Positions 7,961 to 18,232 are shown, numbered from the stretch's first letter. The stretch is 64,000 bases of DNA from Actinacidiphila sp. DG2A-62 (GCF_035825295.1 NZ_JAYMGI010000002.1:2024001-2088000); one strand, 5' to 3'. Notes: generated from the sequence alone by a model not told the origin. Program-made: numbers and translations.

Positions 7961-10900
7961 TCAGTCCTCGTAGAAGAGACGCTCCACCACCGCGCGGGCC
8001 CGGCGGGTGCGGCGGCGGTAGTCCTCCAGCATGTCGCCGACGTGACCGGCCGGGTACCCGAGGTAGCGGCCGACCGCGGCCAGCTCGCGCGGGTCGGCGG
8101 GGAAGGTGTGGCCGGGCCGGCCGCGTACCAGCATCACCGCGTTGCGCACCCGGGTGGCCAGCACCCACGCGTCGTCCAGCACCGCGGCGTCCGCGGCGCC
8201 GATCAGGCCCTCGGCCCGGGCGGCGGCCAGCGCGGGCCGGGTGCCGGTGGTCCGCAGGGCCGGCAGCTCGGCGGCGTGCCGGAGCTGGAGCAGCTGGACG
8301 GTCCACTCGACGTCGGACAGCCCGCCGCGGCCCAGCTTGGCGTGGGTGGTCGGGTCGGAGCCCCGGGGCAGCCGCTCGGACTCCATCCGGGCCTTGAGCC
8401 GGCGGATCTCGCGGACCGCCTCGTCGTCCAGCCCGCCCGCGGGGTAGCGCAGCGGGTCGATCAGCTCCACGAACCGCCGGCCGAGCCCGGGGTCGCCGGC
8501 CACCGGGGAGGCCCGCAGCAGCGCGTGCCGCTCCCACACCAGCGACCAGCGCCGGTAGTACGCCTCGTACGAGGCCAGGCTGCGGACCAGCGGGCCGCTC
8601 TTGCCCTCCGGGCGCAGGTCGGCGTCGATCAGCAGCGGCGGGTCGGCGCTGGGCACCGCGAGCAGCCGGCGCAGCTCGTCGGCGACCGCGAGGGCCGCCC
8701 GGCTCGCCTCGGCCGGCTCCGCGCCCTCCAGCGGGTCGTGGACGAACAGCACGTCCGCGTCCGAGCCGTAGCCCAGCTCCCGGCCGCCGAAGCGGCCCAT
8801 GGCGATCACGGAGAAGCGGGTGGGCAGCGGGCGGGCGTCGCTGTCGGTCACCGCGGCGACCGCGGCGCGCAGGGCGCCGGCCAGCGTGGCCGAGGTCAGG
8901 CCGTAGACCGCGGTGCCGACGCGGTCGACGAGGTCCGCGGGGGCGACGGCGGAGTGGGCGGCGGGGCCGCTGCCGGGCCGGGCGGGCGCGGTGTCGTCCG
9001 CGCCGGCGCGGGGCCGGCGCCGCCCACGGCCGGACCCGGGCCGCCCGCTCCGTTGCCGTTGCCGGCGGCGGAGGCGCGCGGGGAGCCGGCCCCGCGCCGT
9101 GGACCGGCCCGGCACCGTGGACCGGAGCGGCGCCGTGGACCGCAGCCGCGCCGTGGACCGGCCCGGCACCGTGGACCGCAGCTGCGCCGTGGACCGGAGC
9201 GGCGCCGGAGCCGGAGGTCGAGCCGGAGCCGGCCCGGGCCGGCCGCGCCGCGCGGGAGCGGGCCCACGCCCTGGACCGCCGCCGCGGCGTCCGGCGCGGG
9301 CTCGACGTCGTCGCCGTACGTGTCGATGAGGTCGGCCGCCGCGGTGCGGAACAGCTCGCGTCTGCGCACCCCGCGCACCGCGTCGACCGCCTGCTCGGGG
9401 GTGTCGGCGCGGCCCACCGCGGCCAGCACCTCCTGCTCCAGCGCGGCGTGCTCGCGCGGCGCGAGACCGTCCGGTGAGCCGAGCAGCGCGACCGCCTCGG
9501 GCGCGCGCATCAGCAGGTCCGGCGCGAGCCGGCCGGAGGACAGCACGCGGGCCAGCCGCTGCGCCGCCGCTCCCTCGTCCCGCAGCAGCCGCAGGTACCA
9601 GGGCGTCCTGCCGAGCGCGTCGGAGACCTTGCGGAAGCCGAGCAGCCCGGCGTCGGGGTCGGCGGAGTCGGCGAACCAGCCGAGCAGCACCGGCAGCAGC
9701 GTGCGCTGGATCGCGGCCTTGCGGCTGACCCCGCTGGCCAGCGCCTCCAGATGGCGGATGGCCGCGGCGGGGTCGGCGTAGCCCAGCGCCTGCAGCCGCT
9801 CGCGGGCCGCGCCGGGGCCGAGCCGCGCGCCGTCGCCGCCCAGTTGGGCGACCGCGTCGAGCAGCGGGCGGTAGAAGAGCTTCTCGTGCAGCCTGCGCAC
9901 CTCGACGGCGTGCCGCCGCCACTCGCGGTTCAGGTTCGCCACCGGGTCGGCGCGGAAGCCCAGACCGCGGCCGAGCCGGCGCAGGTCGGCCTCGGTGTCG
10001 GGCACGAGGTGGGTGCGGCGCAGCCGGAAGAGCTGGATGCGGTGCTCCATCAGCCGCAGGAAGCGGTAGGCGGCGTCCAGCGAGGCGGCGTCGGCGCGGC
10101 CGACGTAGCCGCCGGCGGCGAGGTCGGCGAGGGCGGTCAGGGTGGTGCCGCTGCGCAGCGAGGGGTCGGAGCGGCCGTGCACCAGTTGCAGCAGCTGCAC
10201 CGCGAACTCCACGTCGCGCAGGCCGCCGGGGCCGAGCTTCAGCTCGCGGTCGACGTGCGCGACCGGGATGTTGTCCACCACGCGGCGGCGCATCTCCTGC
10301 ACGTCGGTGACGAAGTGGTCGCGGTCGGCGGCCTGCCAGACCAGCGGGCGGATGGCCGCGACGTACTCCTCGCCGAGCGCCGCGTCGCCGGCCACCGGTC
10401 GGGCCTTCAGCAGCGCCTGGAACTCCCAGGTCTTGGCCCAGCGGCGGTAGTAGGCCAGGTGCGAGGAGAGGGTGCGGACCAGCGGCCCGTTCTTGCCCTC
10501 GGGCCGCAGGTTGGCGTCGACCGGCCAGATCGTGCCCTCGGCGGTGGTGTCGGAGCAGATCCGCATCATGCGCGCGGCCAGTCGGGTGGCGGCCTGGACG
10601 GCCCGGCGGGCGGCGTCGGCGGGGTCGGGAGGATTGGGGGCGGGTGCGGGCAGGCGGCGCCCGGAGCGGACGCGGCGCCGGAGGTGCCCGGAGCGGACGC
10701 CGCGCCGGAGGTACGGCCGTCGGGCGCCGCGGACGGCCCCGCGCCCCGGCGCCCCGCCGAACCCTCGGGCGGCCCCGACAACCCCGACGCCTCCAGCGGC
10801 TCCGACGCCTCGGCCAGCTCCGACGCCTCCGGCGGCTCCGCGACGAAGATGACGTCCACGTCGGAGACGTAGTTCAGCTCGTGGCCGCCGCACTTGCCCA

Positions 10901-11501
10901 TGCCGATCACCGCCAGCCGGCACGCCGCCGCGTCCTGCGGCTGCTCGGCCGCCGCCATGGCCAGCGCGGCGCGCAGCGTCGCGGTCGCCAGGTCCGCCAG
11001 CTCGGCCGCGGTGCGCGCCAGGTCGCTGGTGCCGCACACGTCGCGGGCCGCTATCCCCAGCAGGCAGCGGCGGTACGCGCGACGCAGGGCGTCCGGCGAG
11101 TCGGCGGCGGCCAGACCGTGGACGAACTCGGCGACGCCCGGATGGAGGTCCGCCGCCTCGTACGTGACCAGGGCGTGCCAGTCCGCCGGGTGCCTGGCCA
11201 GGTGGTCGCCGAGCGCCTCGGACGCGCCGAGCACGCCGAGCAGCCGGTCGCGCAGCGGCTTGGCGGTGGTGACGGTGTCCAGCAGCGCCCGCCGCTCGGC
11301 CGGCTCCAGCGCCTCGGCCAGCCGCACCAGGCCGCGCAGCGCCTGGTCGGGGTCGGCGGTCGCGCCGAGCGCCTCCAGCAGCACGGGATCGGTGCGGACG
11401 CCGCTGAGCACGTCCAGGTCGAGCAGCCGCTCGGCCGCGCCGGGGTCGGTGAAGCCGTGCCGCAGCAGCCGCGAGAACGTACTGCTGCGTCGCCCCTGCA
11501 T
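7961..11501 (-). CDS. glnE: Glutamine synthetase adenylyltransferase/deadenylase GlnE (two frameshifts)
   Basis: GlnE adds AMP to glutamine synthetase I and removes it. The N-terminal half has the nucleotidyltransferase motif GMGKCGGHELNYVSDVDVIF and the C-terminal half has AMGRFGGRELGYGSDADVLF. The start ATG at 11501 follows GGGAGG. The reading frame is broken twice: residues up to about 10660 are in one frame, about 10650 to 9290 in a second, and about 8980 to 7961 in a third. Both breaks fall in GC-rich low-complexity linkers, and restoring one base at each gives about 1180 residues, against roughly 1000 normally. The extra length is the linkers. Sequencing error is likely, but genuine decay cannot be excluded. 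Confidence 0.85.
9095..9202. repeat. Six 18-bp tandem repeats inside glnE
   Basis: Six consecutive 18-bp units related to CGCCGTGGACCGGCCCGG occupy the linker between the two halves of glnE. On the minus strand one frame gives a six-residue repeat of Pro/Ala-Val-His-Gly-Ala type, while the two flanking frames give Arg/Ser-rich text. The second glnE frame break falls in or beside this tract, which is prone to polymerase slippage and to misassembly. Confidence 0.85.
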
Positions 11502-11723
11502 GCGCCCTCCCGGCGGGTTGGCCCGTCCCGTGACCACGTCGTGTCCCCAAACCTACCCACCACGGCCGCGGCCCCCCACTCCACGGTCCCCCGCACCCGG
11601 CGAGCCACACGTTTGCTGAACGTTCACGCGCGGACGGGGTGCGACAGAGGGGCGTGAGCCCTACGGTTTGGCATGCACACCGCACACCGCACACCGTATT
11701 CACCCCCTCACCGGAGGTAACCC

Positions 11724-12611
11724 GTGCGCACGCGCCGCGTGACCCGCACCCGCACCCGCACCGCACTGCTGACCGCCGGCGGCCTGGCCGCCGCCTCCGC
11801 CGGGCTGTGGGCGGGCCTCGGCGCCGACGCCCAGGCGGCGGGCTCGGTGCCGACCCCCGACCACACCGTGGTCGTGGTGATGGAGAACCACGCGTACAGC
11901 CAGGTGATCGGCAGCTCCAGCGCCCCGTACATCAACTCGCTGAAGTCCGGCGGCGGCAACCTCACCCAGAGCCACGCCATCACGCACCCCAGCCAGCCCA
12001 ACTACTACGCGCTCTTCTCCGGCTCCACGCAGGGCGTCACCGACGACAGCTGCGTCACGCCGGGCTTCAGCTCCGCGGCCAACCTCGGCTCCGAGGTGAT
12101 CGCGGCCGGCAAGACCTGGGCCAGCTACAACGAGACGCTGCCCAGCGCCGGTTCGACCGTGTGCAAGAGCGGCGACTACGCGCAGAAGCACAACCCGTGG
12201 TTCGGCTTCAGCAACGTGCCGACGTCGACCGCGAAGACCTTCGCGCAGTTCCCGACCGACTACTCGACGCTGCCGCGGGTCTCCTTCGTCACGCCGAACC
12301 TGTGCAGCGACATGCACGACTGCTCGGTGTCCACCGGCGACACCTGGATCAAGAACAACCTCGGCGGCTACGCGACCTGGGCCAAGACCCACAACAGCCT
12401 GCTCGTCATCACCTTCGACGAGGACAACTCGCTGAGCGGCAACCGGATCCCGACGGTGTTCTACGGCCAGCCGGTGACCGCGGGCAGCTCCACCGCCACC
12501 ACGTACAACCACTACAACCTCCTGCGCACCCTGGAGGACCTGGCGGGCGTCTCCTCGCACGCCGGCCAGGCCGCCTCCGCGTCCGACATCACCGGGATCT
12601 GGGCCGGCTGA
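11724..12611 (+). CDS. Secreted phosphoesterase (acid phosphatase/phospholipase C-like family)
   Basis: This 295-residue exported protein belongs to the phosphoesterase family that includes acid phosphatases and phospholipase C enzymes. A signal peptide with an Arg-rich n-region (TRTRTRTALL) ends near ADAQAAG. The catalytic-type segment HTVVVVMENHAYSQVIG lies directly after it, followed by THPSQPNYYALFSG, FVTPNLCSDMHDC and VITFDEDN, which carry the expected metal-binding and catalytic residues. The GTG start at 11724 has a strong GGAGGT seven bases upstream. It is followed three bases later by an MFS gene. The natural substrate is not evident. Confidence 0.82.
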   Translation: MRTRRVTRTRTRTALLTAGGLAAASAGLWAGLGADAQAAGSVPTPDHTVVVVMENHAYSQVIGSSSAPYINSLKSGGGNLTQSHAITHPSQPNYYALFSGSTQGVTDDSCVTPGFSSAANLGSEVIAAGKTWASYNETLPSAGSTVCKSGDYAQKHNPWFGFSNVPTSTAKTFAQFPTDYSTLPRVSFVTPNLCSDMHDCSVSTGDTWIKNNLGGYATWAKTHNSLLVITFDEDNSLSGNRIPTVFYGQPVTAGSSTATTYNHYNLLRTLEDLAGVSSHAGQAASASDITGIWAG

Positions 12612-12614
12612 CGG

Positions 12615-13988
12615 ATGTACCTCAGCGAGAGCCGCCGCGGCACTCCCGCGGCGCCCGCGCCGGAGGCGGCGTCCCCGTCCCCGGTCACGCCCGCGGCCAC
12701 GCCCCCGGCGGCGGGCACGGGCACGGCCGCGGACACGGGCACGGCCGCGGGCGGGCGCCGCGCGGGCACGGCCGTCGGCGCCACCGTGCTGGCGCTGGGC
12801 ACGGTCAGCCTGGTCACCGACATCTCCTCGGAGATGGTCACCGCGGTGCTGCCGCTGTACCTGGTGACCGGGCTCGGCCTGTCCCCGCTCGGCTTCGGCC
12901 TGCTGGACGGCGTGTACAACGGTTTCAGCGCGCTGGTCCGGCTGGTCGGCGGCCACCTCGCCGACCGCGGCGGCCGGCACAAGGCGGTGGCCGCGGCCGG
13001 CTACGGCCTGTCGGCGCTGTGCAAGCCGCTGCTGCTGGCCGTGCACACCCTGCCGCTGATCGGCGCGGTGCTCGCGGCGGACCGCACCGGCAAGGGGCTG
13101 CGCACCGCGCCGCGCGACGCCATGATCTCCCTGTCCGCCCCGCCCGAGCGGCGCGGCCGCGCCTTCGGCGTGCACCGTGCGATGGACACCACCGGCGCCC
13201 TGCTCGGCCCGCTCGCCGCCTTCCTGATCCTGCGTCAGGCGGCGGACGGCTACGACGCGGTGTTCACGGTGAGCTTCTGCGTCGCGGCTGCGGGCGTGGT
13301 GGTGCTGCTGCTCTTCGTCCCGGCGCGGGCGTCCGGCCTCGGGTCCGCCCGGCGGGAGGCCGAACGCCCGTCGCTGCGGGCCGCGGCGGCCCTGCTGAAC
13401 CGGCGCGAGCTGCGCGGACTCACGCTGTGCGCGGTGGCGTTGGGCCTGGCGACGGTCAGTGACTCGTTCGTCTACCTACTGCTGCAGCGCCGGCTCGGCG
13501 TGCCCGACCGCTGGTTCGCGCTGCTGCCGCTCGGCACCGCGGCGGCCTTCCTGCTGCTGGCCGTGCCGCTCGGCCGCTGGGCGGACCGGGTGGGCCGCTG
13601 GCGGGTCTTCGTCGGCGGCCATGTCGCGCTGCTGCTCGCGTACGGGCTGCTGCTGTCGTCGCTGCGCGCGGGCGTGCTCCCGTACGCCGTGCTGGCGCTG
13701 CACGGCGCCTTCTACGCCGCGACGGACGGCGTGCTGATGGCCGCGGCGGCCGGTTCCGTGCCGGCGGCGCTGCGGTCCAGCGGGCTCGCGCTGGTGCAGA
13801 CCGGTCAGGCGGCGGCCCGTTTCGTCTGCTCGCTCGGCTTCGGCGCGGCGTGGACGGCGTGGGGCGACCGCTCGGCGCTGAGCGGGGCCGCGGTCGCGCT
13901 GGTGGTGAGCGTGGCGCTGGCGCTGGCGCTGCGGCCGCGCGAGGGCGGGGGCGCGCCGGGGACGATCCGGGGGGCTGCGCGCACATGA
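12615..13988 (+). CDS. MFS transporter
   Basis: This 457-residue major facilitator has about twelve membrane spans after a Pro/Ala-rich N-terminal extension of about 45 residues. The loop motif GGHLADRGGRHKAV between spans 2 and 3 matches the family signature, and DRTGKGLRTAPRDAMIS resembles the group of exporters seen next to phosphoesterases in actinomycetes. Its stop codon overlaps the start of the next gene (ATGA), so the two are translationally coupled. Substrate and direction of transport are unknown. Confidence 0.82.
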   Translation: MYLSESRRGTPAAPAPEAASPSPVTPAATPPAAGTGTAADTGTAAGGRRAGTAVGATVLALGTVSLVTDISSEMVTAVLPLYLVTGLGLSPLGFGLLDGVYNGFSALVRLVGGHLADRGGRHKAVAAAGYGLSALCKPLLLAVHTLPLIGAVLAADRTGKGLRTAPRDAMISLSAPPERRGRAFGVHRAMDTTGALLGPLAAFLILRQAADGYDAVFTVSFCVAAAGVVVLLLFVPARASGLGSARREAERPSLRAAAALLNRRELRGLTLCAVALGLATVSDSFVYLLLQRRLGVPDRWFALLPLGTAAAFLLLAVPLGRWADRVGRWRVFVGGHVALLLAYGLLLSSLRAGVLPYAVLALHGAFYAATDGVLMAAAAGSVPAALRSSGLALVQTGQAAARFVCSLGFGAAWTAWGDRSALSGAAVALVVSVALALALRPREGGGAPGTIRGAART

Positions 13989-15052
13989 CCGTACGCGGCA
14001 AGGTGCTCGTGCTGCTCGCCTGCGTGGTGGTGCTGGTCTGCGTGGCGGGCGCGGCGGTGTGGCACGCGGCGGAGCGGGCCGACCGGAAGAACCAGGTGCA
14101 GGCGGGCGGGCCGGTGGTGCGCCCGGGGGCGGTGTCCCTGGCGCCGGACGGCGGGGCCGCGGCGGCGCGATCACAAGGACAAGAACGATCACAAGGACAG
14201 GAACAGGGTCAGGCAGCGGCGAGCGGTACGTCCGGCCCGCGGATCGTCTTCCGGTCGATGGCCTGGGGCCCGCACCGCGACGAGCTGACCAGCGTCCCCG
14301 CGGGCGCCCCGAACGGCCCGCGCACCGCGTCCGGCGTGAGGTGCCTGCGCTTCTACGCGGCCGGCGGCACCGGCATCTGCCTGCAGGCGGTGCGGGGGCC
14401 GGTCAGCGACACGTACCGCGCGGTGGTGCTGGACGCGCGGCTGCGCCCGGTGCGCACCGTCGCGCTGGCCGGCATCCCGACCCGGGCCCGGGTCTCGCCC
14501 AGCGGCCGGATGGTCGCCTGGACGGTGTTCGTCGGCGGCGACTCGTACGCGGGCACGAACTTCTCCACCCGGACCTCGATCCTCGACACCCGCACCGGCG
14601 TCCTCCAGCCGACCCTGGAGGACTACGCGGTGACGCGCGGCGGCCACCGCGTCAGGGCCGCCGACGTCAACTTCTGGGGCGTCACCTTCGCCGACGACAC
14701 CACCTTCTACGCGACGCTGGCCACCGGCGGCCGCACGTACCTGATCCGCGGCGACACCGCGACGCGCACGGCGGTCACGCTGCGCACCAACGTCGAGTGC
14801 CCCTCGCTCTCCCCCGACGGCACCCGCATCGCCTTCAAGAAGCGGGTCCCCGGCCTGTCCTCCGACGCTCCCTGGCGGCTGTACGTCCTGGACCTGGCCA
14901 CCCTGCGCGACCACCCCACCGCCGAGACCCGCGACGTCGACGACCAGGCCGTCTGGTCCGACGACCACACCCTCGTCTACGCCCTCCCCGGCGACTACGG
15001 CTCCGACCTCTACGCCGTCCCCGCCGCCGGCCCGGCCACCCGCGCCTGCTGA
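13985..15052 (+). CDS. Membrane-anchored PD40/TolB-like beta-propeller protein
   Basis: This 355-residue protein starts with an uncleaved or signal-type hydrophobic segment (VLVLLACVVVLVCVAGAAVW, residues 7-26). A Gln/Gly/Ala linker follows, and then repeated blades with motifs such as ARVSPSGRMVAWTVF, CPSLSPDGTRIAFKKR and DQAVWSDDHTLVYAL, typical of PD40/TolB-like propellers. The protein is probably extracytoplasmic. The ATG overlaps the stop of the MFS gene, which suggests a shared role, but none is assigned. Confidence 0.75.
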   Translation: MTVRGKVLVLLACVVVLVCVAGAAVWHAAERADRKNQVQAGGPVVRPGAVSLAPDGGAAAARSQGQERSQGQEQGQAAASGTSGPRIVFRSMAWGPHRDELTSVPAGAPNGPRTASGVRCLRFYAAGGTGICLQAVRGPVSDTYRAVVLDARLRPVRTVALAGIPTRARVSPSGRMVAWTVFVGGDSYAGTNFSTRTSILDTRTGVLQPTLEDYAVTRGGHRVRAADVNFWGVTFADDTTFYATLATGGRTYLIRGDTATRTAVTLRTNVECPSLSPDGTRIAFKKRVPGLSSDAPWRLYVLDLATLRDHPTAETRDVDDQAVWSDDHTLVYALPGDYGSDLYAVPAAGPATRAC

Positions 15053-15100
15053 CCCCCTCCGCCCTCTCCCCCGCCTGGATCCCCTGACCGCCCGCCGGCC

Positions 15101-16462
15101 CTACAGCACCGGCAGGTTCTTCCGCAGCTCGAAGGCCGTGACCTCGGAGCGGTACTCCTCCCACTCCTGCTTCTTGTTGCGCAGGAAGAAGTCGAAGACG
15201 TGCTCCCCGAGGGTCTCGGCGACCAGTTCGCTGCGCTCCATCAGGGCGATCGCCTCGCCGAGGTTCTGCGGGAGGGGCTCGATGCCCAGGGCGCGGCGCT
15301 CCGCGTCGGACAGGGCCCACACGTCGTCGTCGGCGCCGGCGGGCAGTTCCAGGCCCTCCTGGATGCCCTTCATGCCGGCCGCGAGGAGGACGGCGTAGGA
15401 CAGGTAGGGGTTGGCGCCGGAGTCCAGCGAGCGGACCTCGACGCGGGTCGAGCCGGTCTTGCCGGGCTTGTACATCGGCACCCGAATCAGCGCCGAGCGG
15501 TTGTTGTGGCCCCAGCAGATGTACGAGGGGGCCTCGCCGCCCGCGCCGGCGGTGCGCTGCGAACCGCCCCAGATCCGCTTGTAGGAGTTCACCCACTGGT
15601 TGGTGACCGCGGAGATCTCGCCCGCGTAGCGCAGCAGTCCCGCGATGAAGGAGCGGCCGACCTTGGAGAGCTGGAACTCCGCGCCGGACTCGTAGAACGC
15701 GTTGCGATCGCCCTCGAAGAGCGACAGGTGCGAGTGCATGCCGGAGCCGGGGTGCTCGGAGAACGGCTTGGGCATGAACGTCGCGTGCACCCCCTGCTCC
15801 AGCGCGACCTGCTTCATGACCAGGCGGAACGTCATGATGTTGTCGGCGGTGGACAGCGCGTCGGCGTACCGCAGGTCGATCTCCTGCTGGCCGGGCGCGC
15901 CCTCGTGGTGCGAGAACTCCACCGAGATGCCCATCGACTCCAGCATCGTGATGGCCTGGCGGCGGAAGTCCATGCCGACGTTCTGCGGGGTGTGGTCGAA
16001 GTAGCCGGAGTTGTCCGCAGGGGTCGGCCGGCCGCTGTCCAGCGGCTTGTCCTTGAGCAGGTAGAACTCGATCTCCGGGTGCGTGTAGAAGGTGAAGCCC
16101 AGGTCGGAGGTCTTGGCCAGGGCCCGCTTGAGGACGTAGCGCGGGTCGGCGTAGGAGGGCGAGCCGTCGGGCATCAGGATGTCGCAGAACATCCGCGCGG
16201 TGCCGGGCGCCTCGGCGCGCCAGGGCAGCACCTGGAACGTGCCCGGGTCCGGCTTGGCGATCATGTCCGACTCGTACACCCGGGCGAAGCCCTCGATCGC
16301 CGAGCCGTCGAAGCCGATCCCCTCGTCGAACGCCTGCTCCAGCTCGGCGGGGGCGACCGCGACCGACTTCAGATAGCCGAGCACGTCGGTGAACCACAGC
16401 CGAACGAAGCGGATGTCGCGCTCCTCCAGGGTGCGGAGAACGAACTCCTGCTGCTTGTCCAT
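15101..16462 (-). CDS. glnA: Glutamine synthetase-family enzyme, GlnA2 type
   Basis: This 453-residue protein has the full glutamine synthetase fold: a beta-grasp N-terminus (FVRLWFTDVLGYLKSV), IGFDGSAIEGFAR, the active-site segments EIEFYLL, GAPGQQEIDLRYADALST, PGSGMHSHLSL and RVEVRSLDSGANPYLSY. The usual NLYDLPP adenylylation tyrosine of GlnA1 is absent; the equivalent region reads DDVWALSDAERRALG. In Streptomyces this subtype has been associated with gamma-glutamylation of polyamines rather than with bulk ammonium assimilation. I chose ATG 16462, which has AAGGA nine bases upstream; ATG at 16468 has a poor spacing. It lies near glnE, as in other actinomycetes. Confidence 0.87.
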   Translation of the reverse strand: MDKQQEFVLRTLEERDIRFVRLWFTDVLGYLKSVAVAPAELEQAFDEGIGFDGSAIEGFARVYESDMIAKPDPGTFQVLPWRAEAPGTARMFCDILMPDGSPSYADPRYVLKRALAKTSDLGFTFYTHPEIEFYLLKDKPLDSGRPTPADNSGYFDHTPQNVGMDFRRQAITMLESMGISVEFSHHEGAPGQQEIDLRYADALSTADNIMTFRLVMKQVALEQGVHATFMPKPFSEHPGSGMHSHLSLFEGDRNAFYESGAEFQLSKVGRSFIAGLLRYAGEISAVTNQWVNSYKRIWGGSQRTAGAGGEAPSYICWGHNNRSALIRVPMYKPGKTGSTRVEVRSLDSGANPYLSYAVLLAAGMKGIQEGLELPAGADDDVWALSDAERRALGIEPLPQNLGEAIALMERSELVAETLGEHVFDFFLRNKKQEWEEYRSEVTAFELRKNLPVL

Positions 16463-16647
16463 ATCCATCCATCCTTGCGAGCTCGGCCTGCCCCGCGGAC
16501 GGCCGCGGCGGGGGTCACGAGCATTGCACCACACCGTTTCGGCCGCGTTGCCGTCCCCGCTCCCCCATAGGGCTCATCGTGCCCATAGTGCACGGGGGAA
16601 TCCCCATCGTGCCCCGGGGAGGGCCCGCGACGCCCGCGGGGGCGGGC

Positions 16648-17379
16648 TCAGCCGAAGGTGTCGATGGACGCGATCTTCCAGGAGCCGCCCTGCCGTACGG
16701 CGTCCACGGCGAACATCGCCGCCGCGTAGGTGCTGCCGCCGGCGCTGGCCGAGGACGCGGTGCTGGTGTTGCGCTGGTCGGCGTAGACCAGCACCCGGGC
16801 CCGGTCGCCGTCGATGGTGACCACGCCGGTGTCGGTGACGGTCGTGGTCAGCACGAGCTTCTTCGCCGGGGCCTGGGCGCGCACCTGGGCCAGCATCGTG
16901 GCGTACTGCCGCACGGCTCGGCCGGTCAGCACCCGCGCGGCGGCGGCGTCGGTGCGGGCGGTGTCGGCGTAGTCGTACGAGAAGACCGCGTCGACGTCCT
17001 GCGCGATCGCGCCCTTGACCTCGCTGGTACGGGCGGTGTCGGTCAGCGCGGTGTTGCCGGTGGCGGAGGAGTCGCGCAGGTCCGAGGCGCGGTGCGCGGC
17101 CCACGCGGCGAAGCCGCCGAGCAGCACGGTGAGCAGCGCGAGGGCGCCGGCCAGGACGGCGGTGCGGGAGAGGCGGCGCAGGGCGGTCCGGGCGGCCGAC
17201 GCGGCGGGCTCGGGCGACGCGGTGGACTCGGCCGACGCGGCGGGCTCGGCGGCGTGCGCGTCGTCGGCTTCCGCGGTACGCGGCTGGGCCGGCCGTACGG
17301 TCCGGGGTCGGGCGACCGTGGCGGCGGACGCGGCGGCGAGGCGGCGCTGCCGGTTGATCAGGTGGCGGGTGGTCGACAT
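16648..17379 (-). CDS. Mce-associated membrane protein (type 1, last gene of the mce operon)
   Basis: This 243-residue protein has a low-complexity Ala/Glu/Ser-rich cytoplasmic N-terminus, a single membrane span near residues 72-92 (LAGALALLTVLLGGFAAW) and an extracytoplasmic domain of the Mce-associated (NTF2-like) kind. It shares the pattern TGNTALTDTA, a following Asp/Tyr-rich segment and a C-terminal GSWKIASIDTFG with the gene at 18233-18982. It is thought that such proteins stabilise or assist Mce complexes in the envelope. It starts 60 bases after the preceding gene and so is likely co-transcribed. Confidence 0.75.
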   Translation of the reverse strand: MSTTRHLINRQRRLAAASAATVARPRTVRPAQPRTAEADDAHAAEPAASAESTASPEPAASAARTALRRLSRTAVLAGALALLTVLLGGFAAWAAHRASDLRDSSATGNTALTDTARTSEVKGAIAQDVDAVFSYDYADTARTDAAAARVLTGRAVRQYATMLAQVRAQAPAKKLVLTTTVTDTGVVTIDGDRARVLVYADQRNTSTASSASAGGSTYAAAMFAVDAVRQGGSWKIASIDTFG

Positions 17380-17439
17380 GGCGGCTGGCGGTCCTCTCGC
17401 GGTACGCGGTACGGCGGCGGTGCGGTGGGCGGTGCGGCG

Positions 17440-18219
17440 CTACCGGCCCGGGGACGGCTGACCTGTTCCGGAATCGGCACCGGAGCCGGCGCTGGAGTCG
17501 GCTGCGGTGTCCGCGCTGTCGCCGAGGGGGGCCTGGCCCAGGGCGCTGAGCTTCCAGCCCGCCGGGGTGCGGGTCAGCTCGCCGAGCATCCGGCTCTCCT
17601 TCACCGACGGCCCGCCCTTCGGCGCCCGCACGGTGATCCGCAGCGCTACCATCACGCTGGCCTTGCCCGCCCTCGTGTCCAGCTCGGTGACCGCGCCGGA
17701 CAGCACCTTCGCGGTGCTCACCGTCTGCGCCTGCCGCACTTCCTTGACGAAGTCGGCGCGGCCCTGGACGAGTTGGGAGTGCAGTTCGCCGGTAGTGCTG
17801 GACTCCCACACGTCCAGGCCGTGGTCGACGTCGCCGTGGTCGAGGGTGTTCATGTTCTGCACGGCCTGTTCGCCCGCGGCCAGCACGGTGTCCCGGGCGC
17901 GGGCGAACGCCGCGTCGTCGTCGTGCGCGGCCGAGTACCACGCCCAGCCGCCCCACGCGGCGGCGACCGCGGCGGCCACGACGAGGGCGAGGGCGGCCAG
18001 CACGAGGGGCGTGACCCGGCCGAGCGGGCCCCCGCGATGCTCCGTGCCGGCCGCGGTGTCCTCGCGACCCTCCTGACCGTCCGCCGTTACCTCGCGGCCC
18101 TCGCGGCCCTCGCGGTCGTTGCGGTCCTCGCGGTCGTCGCGGTCCTCGCCGTCCTCCCGGGCCGCCTCGTCCGGGTCCTGCGGCCTCGCGGACGGTGTGT
18201 CCGGCGTGCTCGCGCGCAT
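17440..18219 (-). CDS. Mce-associated membrane protein (type 2)
   Basis: This 259-residue protein has a very acidic and basic Asp/Glu/Arg-rich N-terminal stretch (residues 15-55), one membrane span near residues 68-92 and an external domain containing VWESSTTGELHSQL and GAVTELDTRAGKASVMV. Those segments match the gene at 18998-19648, so it belongs to the second subtype. The C-terminus is a Ser/Ala/Asp/Gly tail. It lies 13 bases after the stop of the gene upstream and is part of the mce transcript. Role: accessory envelope protein of the Mce transporter, inferred from family and position. Confidence 0.75.
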   Translation of the reverse strand: MRASTPDTPSARPQDPDEAAREDGEDRDDREDRNDREGREGREVTADGQEGREDTAAGTEHRGGPLGRVTPLVLAALALVVAAAVAAAWGGWAWYSAAHDDDAAFARARDTVLAAGEQAVQNMNTLDHGDVDHGLDVWESSTTGELHSQLVQGRADFVKEVRQAQTVSTAKVLSGAVTELDTRAGKASVMVALRITVRAPKGGPSVKESRMLGELTRTPAGWKLSALGQAPLGDSADTAADSSAGSGADSGTGQPSPGR

Positions 18220-18232
18220 GTCGTGTCTCCCC

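Noticed and set aside
9095..9202. CRISPR-like array
   Set aside because: The 18-bp units abut with no unique spacers and lie within glnE.
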